Positions 1 to 7,443 are shown, numbered from the stretch's first letter. The stretch is DNA of 13,467 bases from an uncultured Clostridia bacterium (GCA_937915925.1 CALGGM010000193.1:1-13467); one strand, 5' to 3'. The notes: generated from the letters alone by a model not told the origin. Program-made: numbers and translations.

Positions 1-22
1 TTCTATACTTATATTCCATGCA

Positions 23-54
23 AAGAGGCTGCCTCACTAATGAGACAGCCCCTT
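23..54 (-). terminator. Hairpin terminator for the hydrolase/membrane-protein gene
   Basis: Arms at 23-36 and 41-54 with a 4-base loop. Read on the minus strand, all 14 positions pair, two of them as G-U wobbles. On the plus strand those two positions (32/45 and 26/51) are A-C mismatches, so the structure is built for a minus-strand transcript. It lies about 20 bases after the stop codon of the minus-strand gene. The T-run beyond it is weak (TCTTTG on the minus strand). On the plus strand a T-rich stretch follows, so some bidirectional activity is possible. Confidence 0.7.
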
Positions 55-74
55 GTTTTGTTTGGAAATAGAGA

Positions 75-2075
75 TCAGAGGATCGAGGAACCGCCGGTGA
101 CGATCCACGCGGCGAGTGACGCGACGAGCAGCGCGCCAGTATAGACGCTGCCGGTGCGGCGGTAGAAGTAGGTGCACAGCACGCTGAACACGATGACCTG
201 CGGCACGAACAGGATCAGCAGCGACATGAATGGTCCGCCAAAGGTGGAGCCGAACAGCAGATCCGCGCCCGGTCCGATGCCGAGGAAGAAGGGGATGTAC
301 TCGATCAGAACGATCAGCAGCACGCCGCCGACCATCAGCAGCGCGTTTCTCCACCACGTTCCCATAAAGCCCTTGAAGCCCTTTTGGTACGTGGCTTCGG
401 TGCGCATGGACGCCATGATCTTGGAGTTATTCAGCAGGAAGAACAGAGCGAACACGGGGATATAGACGAAGAACTGACCGAAGCGCGTGAGCGTAAAGGT
501 CTTGAAGAACGGCCAGATGAACCGCAGATCGAGCATGAACAGGCGTTCCGCCGCGAACACGACGAGGTACATCATGCAAAGCATGCACAGCACGAGCACG
601 CAGGCGCGGAACAGCAGTCCAAACGAGATGCGCTTCGGCGCGGCTTCGGAGCCGAGCCCCATGCCGTAATAGCCGTCGAAGCCGTCCTTCTTCTTTGCGG
701 AGCGCCAGCCGATGACCGAGGTCACGATCATGACGAGGATCAAGAGAAGATACCAGCCGATGAACCCGTTGCCGACCGTCATGCGGAAGATCCCTTCCGG
801 CAGCGGCAGCAGCGCGTGCCCAAGCTGCGTCATGAACGGATAGGTCGCGCCCGCAATGAGGATCGTGATGAGCGCGCCGCGCCACCACTTGCCCTTCGTT
901 TTGACGTTTTCCTTCGGGGGAAGCGGCTGCATGAGCTTTCCGAAAAACGGGATCATGATCAGCAGTTCAAACAGCGGAATCAGCGCGGAGATCGTGCAGA
1001 GCATCGCAAGAAGCACCAGCCATTCCTTGCCCGCAAAGATCTGATCGGACGCTGCGGGGGCGACAAGCGCGCTGCCGCCGAACGCGTCGTTGAACCATTC
1101 GATCGCAACCTTTAGCCCGTGCGCGTTGTGCGTGGTGAGACGGTGGTTCGTATACAGCAGCTCCATGCGACGCGCAGAGCCGTCCGCAAAGCTTCCGAAC
1201 GTCGTGTCCCACGCGGCTTCGTCCGCGGTCGTGCCGAGAAACTCGGTGCGCAGATCGGAGCGAAGCAGGTTTTCGCCGACTGTGTGCTTATAATCGCGGA
1301 AGTAGCTGAACTCGTCCCACTTCGCTTGCAGCAGCAGGACGTTGTTGAAATGAATGTTCGCGGAATCGTACGCGGTATCGCGGAACAGCTCGCCGCACTG
1401 CAGCACGGTCGCCTTCGGCTCGATGTCGGTGCCGGAGTATGCCGCCGCGACGCTCCAGCCTGCCCATGTACCCATCGAATGTCCGCTGATGCCGAGACGC
1501 GCCGTGTCGACGTTTTCAAGCTCGGACAGGAACTTGTACGCCGCAATGCCGCCGCAGGAGCTGTCGGTGATGGCATTGCCCGCGTCGTCGGTGGTGTAGT
1601 GCTCGTCAAAGAACGAGAGGTTCGAGAAGTTCATGAGGATGCGGTAGCGCACCGAGCCGCCGGTCTTGCGGAAGGTGTTGTCCTCCACACTGTCCTCGCC
1701 GAAATTGACCTTGACGCTGTGATTCACGTAGCCACGATTTTTGAGCCCCGGCACGGAAACGCCGTGTCCGTATTCGTCGATCGACAGCACGATCGCGCCG
1801 CGCCGCGCAAGCTCGATGGCGTACGCCGCGTTGGTCTCGTGATCGTTCTGATACCCGTGCAGCAGCAGAATGCCCGGCGCCTTTTCGCCGCTCTTCAGAC
1901 CCGCAGGCGTGTACAGCTTATAAAACAGCGGACCGACGTCGCTCTCCAGATATCCCTGCGTGATCTCGATCGCGCCGTCCGCATGCTGAATGCGGTTCGC
2001 GAAGAACAGCGCGCAGAACGCGACGACCAGCAGCGCCGCAAGGAGCGCGGTCCATTTGCCCCATTTCTTTTTCAT
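75..2075 (-). CDS. Membrane-anchored alpha/beta hydrolase fused to a multi-pass membrane domain
   Basis: The product has 666 residues. Residues 9-27 form an N-terminal membrane anchor or uncleaved signal. Residues about 45-335 are an alpha/beta-hydrolase fold with the oxyanion HG at 73-74 (LLLHGYQND) and the nucleophile elbow G-H-S200-M-G. Asp254 and His316 or His319 are candidates for the rest of the triad. From about residue 351 to the end there are seven or eight hydrophobic segments. Topology suggests that the hydrolase domain faces outside. The substrate is unknown; an ester or peptide-like compound is possible. The start at MKKKWGKW is chosen because a GGGGG ribosome site lies 8 bases upstream, it begins a typical signal anchor, and a promoter lies just before it. 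An upstream in-frame ATG at 2159 would put the promoter inside the gene. The gene is divergent from the PadR gene. The fold call is firm; the function is not known. Confidence 0.85.
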   Translation of the reverse strand: MKKKWGKWTALLAALLVVAFCALFFANRIQHADGAIEITQGYLESDVGPLFYKLYTPAGLKSGEKAPGILLLHGYQNDHETNAAYAIELARRGAIVLSIDEYGHGVSVPGLKNRGYVNHSVKVNFGEDSVEDNTFRKTGGSVRYRILMNFSNLSFFDEHYTTDDAGNAITDSSCGGIAAYKFLSELENVDTARLGISGHSMGTWAGWSVAAAYSGTDIEPKATVLQCGELFRDTAYDSANIHFNNVLLLQAKWDEFSYFRDYKHTVGENLLRSDLRTEFLGTTADEAAWDTTFGSFADGSARRMELLYTNHRLTTHNAHGLKVAIEWFNDAFGGSALVAPAASDQIFAGKEWLVLLAMLCTISALIPLFELLIMIPFFGKLMQPLPPKENVKTKGKWWRGALITILIAGATYPFMTQLGHALLPLPEGIFRMTVGNGFIGWYLLLILVMIVTSVIGWRSAKKKDGFDGYYGMGLGSEAAPKRISFGLLFRACVLVLCMLCMMYLVVFAAERLFMLDLRFIWPFFKTFTLTRFGQFFVYIPVFALFFLLNNSKIMASMRTEATYQKGFKGFMGTWWRNALLMVGGVLLIVLIEYIPFFLGIGPGADLLFGSTFGGPFMSLLILFVPQVIVFSVLCTYFYRRTGSVYTGALLVASLAAWIVTGGSSIL

Positions 2076-2106
2076 ACGAAAACCCCCTGAATCAGATTTC
2101 ATATAT

Positions 2107-2135
2107 AGTATACATGTTTTATACGCATTGCGCAA
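2107..2135 (-). promoter_or_regulatory. Predicted sigma-A promoter of the hydrolase/membrane gene
   Basis: On the minus strand, TTGCGC (2135-2130) is followed by a 17-base spacer and TATACT (2112-2107). The spacing is ideal, the -10 differs from consensus at one position, and the element sits about 30 bases before the ATG. The -35 lies inside a perfect 14-base palindrome. Confidence 0.6.
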
Positions 2136-2138
2136 TGC
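2125..2138. promoter_or_regulatory. Perfect 14-base palindrome over the minus-strand -35 element
   Basis: GCATTGCGCAATGC is its own reverse complement and covers the -35 hexamer of the minus-strand promoter. This is a natural place for a dimeric repressor of the hydrolase gene. The regulator is unknown. The sequence differs from the palindrome at the PadR promoter, so it need not bind the same protein. Confidence 0.45.
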
Positions 2139-2149
2139 TGAATTCGTTC

Positions 2150-2178
2150 TTGACAACAAATAGGGAAGTTTTTATAAT
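2150..2178 (+). promoter_or_regulatory. Consensus sigma-A promoter of the PadR operon
   Basis: TTGACA at 2150-2155, a 17-base spacer, and TATAAT at 2173-2178. All twelve hexamer positions match consensus, so the promoter should be very strong when not repressed. Transcription would start near 2185, inside the palindrome at 2177-2196. Confidence 0.85.
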
Positions 2179-2196
2179 ATTCCACAAGTGGAATAT
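2177..2196. promoter_or_regulatory. Putative PadR operator (perfect inverted repeat)
   Basis: ATATTCCAC and GTGGAATAT flank a central AA, giving a perfect 9-base inverted repeat. It overlaps the last bases of the -10 element and the expected transcription start of the PadR gene. PadR-family proteins usually repress their own operon through an inverted repeat at the promoter, so autoregulation is the likely reading. Binding by this PadR is inference. Confidence 0.7.
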
Positions 2197-2211
2197 AAAC
2201 AAGGAGGGCAT

Positions 2212-2772
2212 ATGCTGAAACACGGGATCCTCGGGCTGCTGAGCTACGGCAGGATGACGGGGTATGACATCATGCACATCTTCAGGGATTCGCTCTGCTA
2301 TTTCTGGAACGCGCAGACCAGTCAGGTCTATCGCGAGCTGAAAACGCTGAAAGCGAACGGATGGGCGACGGACGAGACGGTCGCACAGTCGGGAAAGCCG
2401 GACAAGAAGCTGTTTTCCATCACGGAGAGCGGGAGAGCGGAGCTGAATCGCTGGCTGACGGAGGACAGCACCGAGCTTGTCACGCGGTTTCCGCTGCTGA
2501 TGAAGACCTTCTTTCGCGGCGAACGTTCCGTTTCGGAGAACATTGCGTACTTCGACGGGCTGCGGGAAAACTGCCTGCGCTTTGCGGAAAAGCTGCAGAC
2601 GACGCCGCCGGACGTCGAGGGATATGCCGCTGCGGTGGACGATCCGAATAAAGCGGTCTACTGGCAGATGACGCTGGACTTCGGAATGCTGTATACGGAG
2701 ATGCTTCTGAAATGGTCGGAAGCATGCAAACAACGGTTGGAGGGGATCGCAAATGAACATTCTGCTGATTAA
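2212..2772 (+). CDS. PadR family transcriptional regulator
   Basis: The product has 186 residues. Residues 1-80 form a winged-helix DNA-binding domain that opens with the family pattern LKHGILGLL, then TGYDI and the segment QVYRELKTLKANGWA, followed by a wing containing KKLFSITESGRAEL. The rest is a mostly helical C-terminal region like the Vir-type dimerisation domain. Length fits the PadR/Vir subfamily. The ATG at 2212 has AAGGAGGG just upstream, although spacing is short (about 4 bases). A GTG at 2188 is in frame but lies almost on the predicted transcription start, so it is unlikely. The gene overlaps the next one by 20 bases, so the two are probably translated together and PadR likely controls the reductase fusion. 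The inducer is unknown; PadR proteins often respond to phenolics, drugs or other small hydrophobic compounds. Confidence 0.92.
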   Translation: MLKHGILGLLSYGRMTGYDIMHIFRDSLCYFWNAQTSQVYRELKTLKANGWATDETVAQSGKPDKKLFSITESGRAELNRWLTEDSTELVTRFPLLMKTFFRGERSVSENIAYFDGLRENCLRFAEKLQTTPPDVEGYAAAVDDPNKAVYWQMTLDFGMLYTEMLLKWSEACKQRLEGIANEHSAD

Positions 2773-4360
2773 CGGAAGCCCGAGAGGCGAACGGAGCAAT
2801 ACGCTGAAGCTTGCCCGCGCATTTTTGGCGGGCGTGGAGAACAAGACGGACGTGAAGCTTGAAGAAATCCAACTGAGCACGGCGGAGATCCGCCCGTGCC
2901 TCGGCTGCTTTGCCTGCTGGAACAAAACGCCCGGCGCCTGCGTGATCCGCGACGACATGCGGGACGTGATCGAAAAGATCCTGTGGGCGGATCTTACGGT
3001 ATGGTCGTTTGGACTTTACTACTTTTCCGTGCCGGGCAGGCTCAAAAATCTGATCGACCGCATGCTGCCGATGAACCTGCCGTTCATGACGGCGGACAGC
3101 GAGACGGGCGGGCATCCGTCCCGGTACGATATGTCCGGCAAGCGGAACGTCGTGATCTCCACCTGCGGCTTCCACACGGCGAAGGGAAACTACGGCGCGG
3201 TGCGGGAGATGTTCGACCATGTGTTCGGCAAGGGCGGGTATGAGCTGCTTTGCTGCGGACAGGGCGAGCTGTTTTCGGTCCCCGCGCTTTCGGCGCGGAC
3301 CGACGCGTACCTTTCGGAGATGACCGCCGCGGGCAGCGAGTATGCCGCGGGCGGGATCACGGAAAAAACGCGCGCCGCGTTGGAGACGCCGCTGTACCCG
3401 AAGGAGCAGTTCGAGGCGATGGCGGACGCGAGCTGGGGCGTCGAGCGGGAGACGGGGGAGAAGACGCACAACGATCTGATCTTTACGAAGCAGATGGCGG
3501 CGCTGTACCGCAAGGAGGCGTACCCCGGCAAGGATCTCGTGCTCGAAATGGAGTATACCGATCTCGGACGGCGCTATCAGATCGTGCTGAAAAAGGACGG
3601 CAGCGAGGTGCTGACGGACGGATTTTTGCCCTGTACCACGCGGATCGAAACGCCGTTTACGGTCTGGAAGGACATTGCGGAGGGGAAAATCACCGGCACC
3701 GAGGCGATGATGCAGAAGCTGTATCGCGTGGACGGATCATTCGATCTGATGCTGCATTGGGACGACTATTTCGGCGCGGGCACGGAACGGAAGGCGGAGC
3801 AGCCGCAAAAGACGGACGGGCAGAAAAGCAGTATGCTGTGCATGCTGATCCCGTGGATCGCGTTCTGGGTCGGCGCGCCGATCCACGCACTGTACGGAAG
3901 CCTCGCCGCGATCGCCGTTTCGGCGCTCGTTCCGCTGCTGTTTTTCAGAACCCGCAAAACCGTGTACGACGCAATCTCCTCTGCGGCGGTGACGGCGCTT
4001 GCGATCCTGCTGATCGTGCTTCAAAATGCTGAAATCCTCGTGCCGCTGTCGTATCTGGCGTTCGGGCTGATGTGGCTCGTTTCGTGCCTATTGAAGATCC
4101 CGCTCACCGCGCACTATTCGATGAACGATTACAACGGCGAGCGTGCGCTCAAAAACCCGCTGTTCATGAGGACGAATCGGATCCTCACGGCGGCATGGGG
4201 CGTTCTCTACGTGCTCACGTCCGTGTGGACCTTCTTCCTGATGCAAAGCCGCTTTTCCGTGTATACGGCGATCGTGAACAACATCCTCCCGATCCTGATG
4301 GGCGTGTTTACTGCATGGTTCCAGAAATGGTACCCCGCCCGGTACGCAAGAAAAAGCTGA
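2753..4360 (+). CDS. Flavodoxin-like/FMN reductase - SCP2-like - membrane domain fusion protein
   Basis: The product has 535 residues in three parts. Residues 1 to about 200 are a flavodoxin-like NADPH-dependent FMN reductase domain with the phosphate loop NGSPRGERSNT (7-17) and YYFSVPGRLKNLIDRM. It has four cysteines at 49, 52, 55 and 63 (CX2CX2CX7C), as in iron-sulfur flavoproteins, so a 4Fe-4S cluster is possible. Residues about 255-345 resemble an SCP2-like hydrophobic-ligand domain (TPFTVWKDIAEGKITGTEAM, then a VDGSFDLML strand). Residues about 359-530 contain five or six hydrophobic segments. Start: GGAGGGG lies 7 bases before the ATG, inside the end of the PadR gene. The coupling to PadR suggests redox modification of a hydrophobic compound at the membrane. 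The first domain is a firm call, the SCP2 call is good, and the membrane part is unassigned. No terminator is visible after the stop. Confidence 0.85.
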   Translation: MNILLINGSPRGERSNTLKLARAFLAGVENKTDVKLEEIQLSTAEIRPCLGCFACWNKTPGACVIRDDMRDVIEKILWADLTVWSFGLYYFSVPGRLKNLIDRMLPMNLPFMTADSETGGHPSRYDMSGKRNVVISTCGFHTAKGNYGAVREMFDHVFGKGGYELLCCGQGELFSVPALSARTDAYLSEMTAAGSEYAAGGITEKTRAALETPLYPKEQFEAMADASWGVERETGEKTHNDLIFTKQMAALYRKEAYPGKDLVLEMEYTDLGRRYQIVLKKDGSEVLTDGFLPCTTRIETPFTVWKDIAEGKITGTEAMMQKLYRVDGSFDLMLHWDDYFGAGTERKAEQPQKTDGQKSSMLCMLIPWIAFWVGAPIHALYGSLAAIAVSALVPLLFFRTRKTVYDAISSAAVTALAILLIVLQNAEILVPLSYLAFGLMWLVSCLLKIPLTAHYSMNDYNGERALKNPLFMRTNRILTAAWGVLYVLTSVWTFFLMQSRFSVYTAIVNNILPILMGVFTAWFQKWYPARYARKS

Positions 4361-4386
4361 CAACGGCCTCGGAAAAGAAACGGCAA

Positions 4387-4454
4387 TTCCGTAAAATCAA
4401 GGCTTGCGGCGCGTGCGCATCGGGAGTATAATATCCAAAATATGTTTTACGGAA
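4387..4454. repeat. 10-base inverted repeat flanking the guaB promoter
   Basis: TTCCGTAAAA at 4387-4396 and its exact reverse complement TTTTACGGAA at 4445-4454, 48 bases apart. The arms enclose the -35 and -10 elements. The right arm enters the guaB ribosome site. The left arm lies upstream of the predicted transcript start, so a protein-binding role on DNA is more likely than an RNA hairpin. It could also be chance. Confidence 0.4.
4404..4432 (+). promoter_or_regulatory. guaB: Predicted sigma-A promoter of guaB
   Basis: TTGCGG at 4404-4409, a 17-base spacer, and a perfect TATAAT at 4427-4432. Transcription would start near 4439, leaving a leader of only about 25 bases, too short for a purine riboswitch. 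A GGAAAGGA ribosome site precedes the ATG at 4465. Confidence 0.75.
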
Positions 4455-4464
4455 AGGACAGATT

Positions 4465-5973
4465 ATGGCAACGTTCATCACCGATCCCTCTCGCACCTTC
4501 AACGAATATCTGCTGATCCCGGGCTATTCTTCCGCACAGTGCATTCCGCAGAACGTCAGCTTGCGTACGCCGATGGTCAAGTTTCGCCGCGGCGAGCAGC
4601 CGATGCTCAGCCTGAACATTCCGCTGGTCTCCGCGATCATGCAGGCGGTGTCCGACGACCGTCTCGCCGTCGCGCTCGCCACGCAGGGCGGTCTGAGCTT
4701 CATTTACGGCTCGCAGTCCGCGGAGGACGAGGCGGCGATGGTCAAGCGTGCCAAGGACTACAAGGCGGGCTTTGTGAGAAGCGATTCGAACCTTCGCCCG
4801 GACATGACACTTGCGGACGTGATCGCGCTTCGGGAGCAGACCGGTCATTCCACGATGGCGGTCACCGACGACGGCACGGCGGAAGGGAAGCTTGTCGGCA
4901 TGGTCACAAGCCGCGATTACCGCGTTTCCCGCATGGCGCCGGACACGCGCGTGGATTCGTTCATGACCCCGCGGGAGAAGCTGATCTGCGCGCCGGAGGG
5001 GACGAGCCTGAAGGAAGCGAACGACCTTATCTGGGATCACAAGCTCAATACGCTGCCGATCATCAACGAGCAGGGACAGCTTTGCTACTTCGTGTTCCGC
5101 AAGGACTACGATTCGCACAAGCAGAACCAGGACGAGCTTTTGGACACCCACAAGCGCTTCATGGTCGGCGCGGGCATCAACACGCGCGACTATGAGACCC
5201 GCGTTCCGGCGCTGATCGAGGCGGGCGCGGACGTGCTGTGCATCGACTCCTCCGAGGGCTTTTCCGAATGGCAGGCAAGGACGCTTGCATGGATCCGTTC
5301 GCGCTACGGCGATACGGTCAAGGTCGGCGCGGGCAACGTGGTCGACGCGGAGGGCTTCCGCTTCCTCGCGGATTCCGGCGCGGACTTCGTGAAGGTGGGC
5401 ATCGGCGGCGGATCGATCTGCATCACGCGTGAGACCAAGGGCATCGGCAGAGGGCAGGCGACTGCGCTGATCGAGGTGTGCAAGGCGCGCGACGAATATT
5501 TTGAACAGACGGGCGTGTACGTGCCGGTCTGCTCCGACGGCGGCATCGTGTACGATCATCACATCACGCTGGCGCTTGCGATGGGCGCGGACTTCATCAT
5601 GCTCGGCAGGTACTTCGCGCGGTTCGACGAAAGCCCGTCGCACAAGGTCAATATCAACGGTACGTACTATAAGGAATACTGGGGCGAGGGCTCCGCACGT
5701 GCGCGCAACTGGCAGCGGTACGACCTCGGCGGCGACAAGAAGCTGTCGTTTGAAGAGGGCGTCGATTCCTACGTGCCGTACGCGGGTTCCCTGCGCGACA
5801 ACGTGGCGCTGACGCTCAGCAAGGTCAAGTCCACCATGTGCAACTGCGGCGCGTTGTCGATCGCGGAGTTTCAAAAAAAGGCGAAGCTCACACTGGTCTC
5901 TGCAACGAGCATCGTCGAGGGCGGCGCGCACGACGTCATCCGAAAGGACGCATCGGCGCATTTCCCGTCGTAA
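4465..5973 (+). CDS. guaB: Inosine-5'-monophosphate dehydrogenase
   Basis: The product has 502 residues. It oxidises IMP to XMP with NAD+, the committed step of guanine nucleotide synthesis in the cytosol. The catalytic barrel is interrupted at about residues 105-220 by two CBS motifs (Bateman domain), where purine nucleotides regulate the enzyme. Visible active-site residues are Asp261, catalytic Cys319 in the loop GIGGGSICITR, Asp358, Arg382, Tyr405, Glu408, the flap dyad Arg418-Tyr419, and Glu431. The loop has GGGSICITR where most bacterial enzymes have GPGSICTTR. Both this and the numbering fit what I recall of the Tritrichomonas foetus enzyme, and long stretches (for example the region around CSDGGIVYD and LGRYFARF) look nearly identical. 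The gene stands alone between its own promoter and a terminator. The family call is essentially certain; the subfamily call rests on memory of the parasite sequence. Confidence 0.98.
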   Translation: MATFITDPSRTFNEYLLIPGYSSAQCIPQNVSLRTPMVKFRRGEQPMLSLNIPLVSAIMQAVSDDRLAVALATQGGLSFIYGSQSAEDEAAMVKRAKDYKAGFVRSDSNLRPDMTLADVIALREQTGHSTMAVTDDGTAEGKLVGMVTSRDYRVSRMAPDTRVDSFMTPREKLICAPEGTSLKEANDLIWDHKLNTLPIINEQGQLCYFVFRKDYDSHKQNQDELLDTHKRFMVGAGINTRDYETRVPALIEAGADVLCIDSSEGFSEWQARTLAWIRSRYGDTVKVGAGNVVDAEGFRFLADSGADFVKVGIGGGSICITRETKGIGRGQATALIEVCKARDEYFEQTGVYVPVCSDGGIVYDHHITLALAMGADFIMLGRYFARFDESPSHKVNINGTYYKEYWGEGSARARNWQRYDLGGDKKLSFEEGVDSYVPYAGSLRDNVALTLSKVKSTMCNCGALSIAEFQKKAKLTLVSATSIVEGGAHDVIRKDASAHFPS

Positions 5974-6004
5974 CCATATCTTTCTCATCAAATCTCATCC
6001 AAGA

Positions 6005-6029
6005 CTGCCGCATGTCGGCAGCCTTTTTT
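6005..6029 (+). terminator. Rho-independent terminator of guaB
   Basis: Stem CTGCCG (6005-6010) and CGGCAG (6016-6021) with a 5-base loop, then CC and six T residues. It begins about 30 bases after the guaB stop codon. Confidence 0.85.
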
Positions 6030-6123
6030 CTTGCTCACGGATCGGCAGAGAACAATTCCGGTTTGGGGGAATGAACGGACCGCTTTTGCGGCAGAATAGC
6101 GTTCATAAAGATCGGAGGTATCT

Positions 6124-7443
6124 ATGAGATCTGTTTGGACCGATACGGTCGGGATGCCGGCATTTTCGGAGCTTTCCGGGGATCTTCGCGTCGACGTGCT
6201 GATCGTCGGCGGCGGGATGGCAGGCGTGCTGACGGCGTTCCGTCTTCGGCAGGCGGGCATCGATTATGCGCTTTGCGAGGAGGAGACGGTCGGCAGCGGC
6301 ACGACGCGGAACACGACCGCCAAGATCACCAGTCAGCATGGGCTGATCTACGATTCGCTGCTTCGGCGGTTCGGCGCGAAAAAGGCAGGGATGTACTATC
6401 GCGCGAACGAGGAGGCGATCGAAGCCTATCAAACGCTTTGCAAATCGATCGACTGCGCGTTCGAGCGCGCGGATCATTCCGTCTACACGGTCGGAAACGA
6501 AGCGAAGCTCGATCGGGAGATGAAGGCGCTGCGGCGGCTTGAGATCCCCTTCCGGCGCGTGGACGCGCCGTTTTTGCCGTTCGACGTCGACGGCGCGATC
6601 CTGTTTCCCGATCAGGCGCAGTTTCATCCGCTGCGCTTCCTTGCGGGGATCTCGGAAGGGCTTCGTATCTATGAGCACACGCGCGTGCGCGAGCTGAAAC
6701 GGACGAAGGACGGGATCGTCGCGGTGACAAGCGGCGGCACGGTCACGGCTAACCGTGTGATCGTCGCCACGCATTTTCCGATCCTGAACAAGCACGGCGC
6801 GTATTTTCTCAAGCAGTATCAGCATCGGTCCTACGTGCTCGCGCTTAAGAACGCGCCCGCGCTCGACGGGATGTATCTTGATGACGACGCGGACGGGCTT
6901 TCGTTCCGCAATTACGGCGAATATCTTTTGATCGGCGGCGGGAGCCATCGGACCGGAAAGAGCGGCGGCGGATTTCGGGAGCTTTACGAGGTCGCCGATC
7001 TGTACTTTCACCGCGCGTCCGTCGCGTACGCGTGGGCGGCGCAGGACTGCATGACGCTCGACGCCGTACCGTACATCGGGCGGTACGCTGCAGGCACGGA
7101 CGGGCTGTACGTCGCGACGGGCTTCAACAAGTGGGGCATGACCGGCTCGATGGTCGCCGCAAGGCTTCTTTGCGACCTCATGACGGGAACGGAGAATCCG
7201 TACGCCGAGCTGTTCTCTCCGTCGCGCTCCGTTCTGCGTCCGGCGCTCTTTGAAAACGCCGCCGAAGCGCTCCTCGGCTGGATCACGCCGACCGCGCCGC
7301 GCTGTCCGCACCTCGGGTGCGCGCTGCATTGGAACGCGGAGGAACGCAGCTGGGACTGCCCGTGCCACGGCTCGCGTTTTTCGGAGGACGGAACGCTTTT
7401 GAACGATCCCGCGACGGGCGATCTCAAGGCGGTGCAAAAATGA
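6124..7443 (+). CDS. FAD-dependent oxidoreductase with shortened C-terminal Rieske [2Fe-2S] domain
   Basis: The product has 439 residues. Residues 24-60 hold the FAD-binding Rossmann motif LIVGGGMAG, followed by a DadA-type amine or amino-acid oxidase fold to about residue 375 (conserved TTRNTTAKITSQHG near 60-73; GLYVATGFNKWGMT near the end). The C-terminus has Rieske ligands Cys394-X-His396 and Cys412-X2-His415, plus the disulfide pair Cys399 and Cys414 (CPHLGC and CPCHGS). The first Rieske cysteine follows the helix ENAAEALLGWITP almost directly, so the usual roughly 40 residues of N-terminal Rieske strands are absent, and the protein is shorter than YhfW-like relatives of about 500 residues. 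Start: GGAGGT sits 5 bases before the ATG. No convincing promoter was found in 6030-6110. The stop overlaps the next gene's start (ATGA), so the two products are likely made together. The substrate is unknown. Confidence 0.9.
   Translation: MRSVWTDTVGMPAFSELSGDLRVDVLIVGGGMAGVLTAFRLRQAGIDYALCEEETVGSGTTRNTTAKITSQHGLIYDSLLRRFGAKKAGMYYRANEEAIEAYQTLCKSIDCAFERADHSVYTVGNEAKLDREMKALRRLEIPFRRVDAPFLPFDVDGAILFPDQAQFHPLRFLAGISEGLRIYEHTRVRELKRTKDGIVAVTSGGTVTANRVIVATHFPILNKHGAYFLKQYQHRSYVLALKNAPALDGMYLDDDADGLSFRNYGEYLLIGGGSHRTGKSGGGFRELYEVADLYFHRASVAYAWAAQDCMTLDAVPYIGRYAAGTDGLYVATGFNKWGMTGSMVAARLLCDLMTGTENPYAELFSPSRSVLRPALFENAAEALLGWITPTAPRCPHLGCALHWNAEERSWDCPCHGSRFSEDGTLLNDPATGDLKAVQK

Noticed and set aside
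1119..2090. Plus-strand open frame of about 320 codons opposite the hydrolase
   Set aside because: Arg/Val-rich without motifs. The minus strand encodes a signal anchor and a G-H-S-M-G hydrolase.
4433..4464. Purine riboswitch upstream of guaB
   Set aside because: Only about 25 bases lie between the predicted transcript start and the ATG, too short for an aptamer.
4447..5991. Long minus-strand open frame opposite guaB
   Set aside because: Rich in Arg, Asp, Val and His with no recognisable motif. The plus-strand frame is unmistakable IMPDH, and GC-rich codon use explains the open opposite frame.
6080..6091. Small stem (CCGC-TTTT-GCGG) before the FAD/Rieske gene
   Set aside because: Only four base pairs with no T-run after it; not a terminator or a convincing regulatory hairpin.
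6103..7437. Long minus-strand open frame opposite the FAD/Rieske gene
   Set aside because: Arginine-rich, no motif and no ribosome site seen; the plus-strand product carries clear FAD and Rieske signatures.
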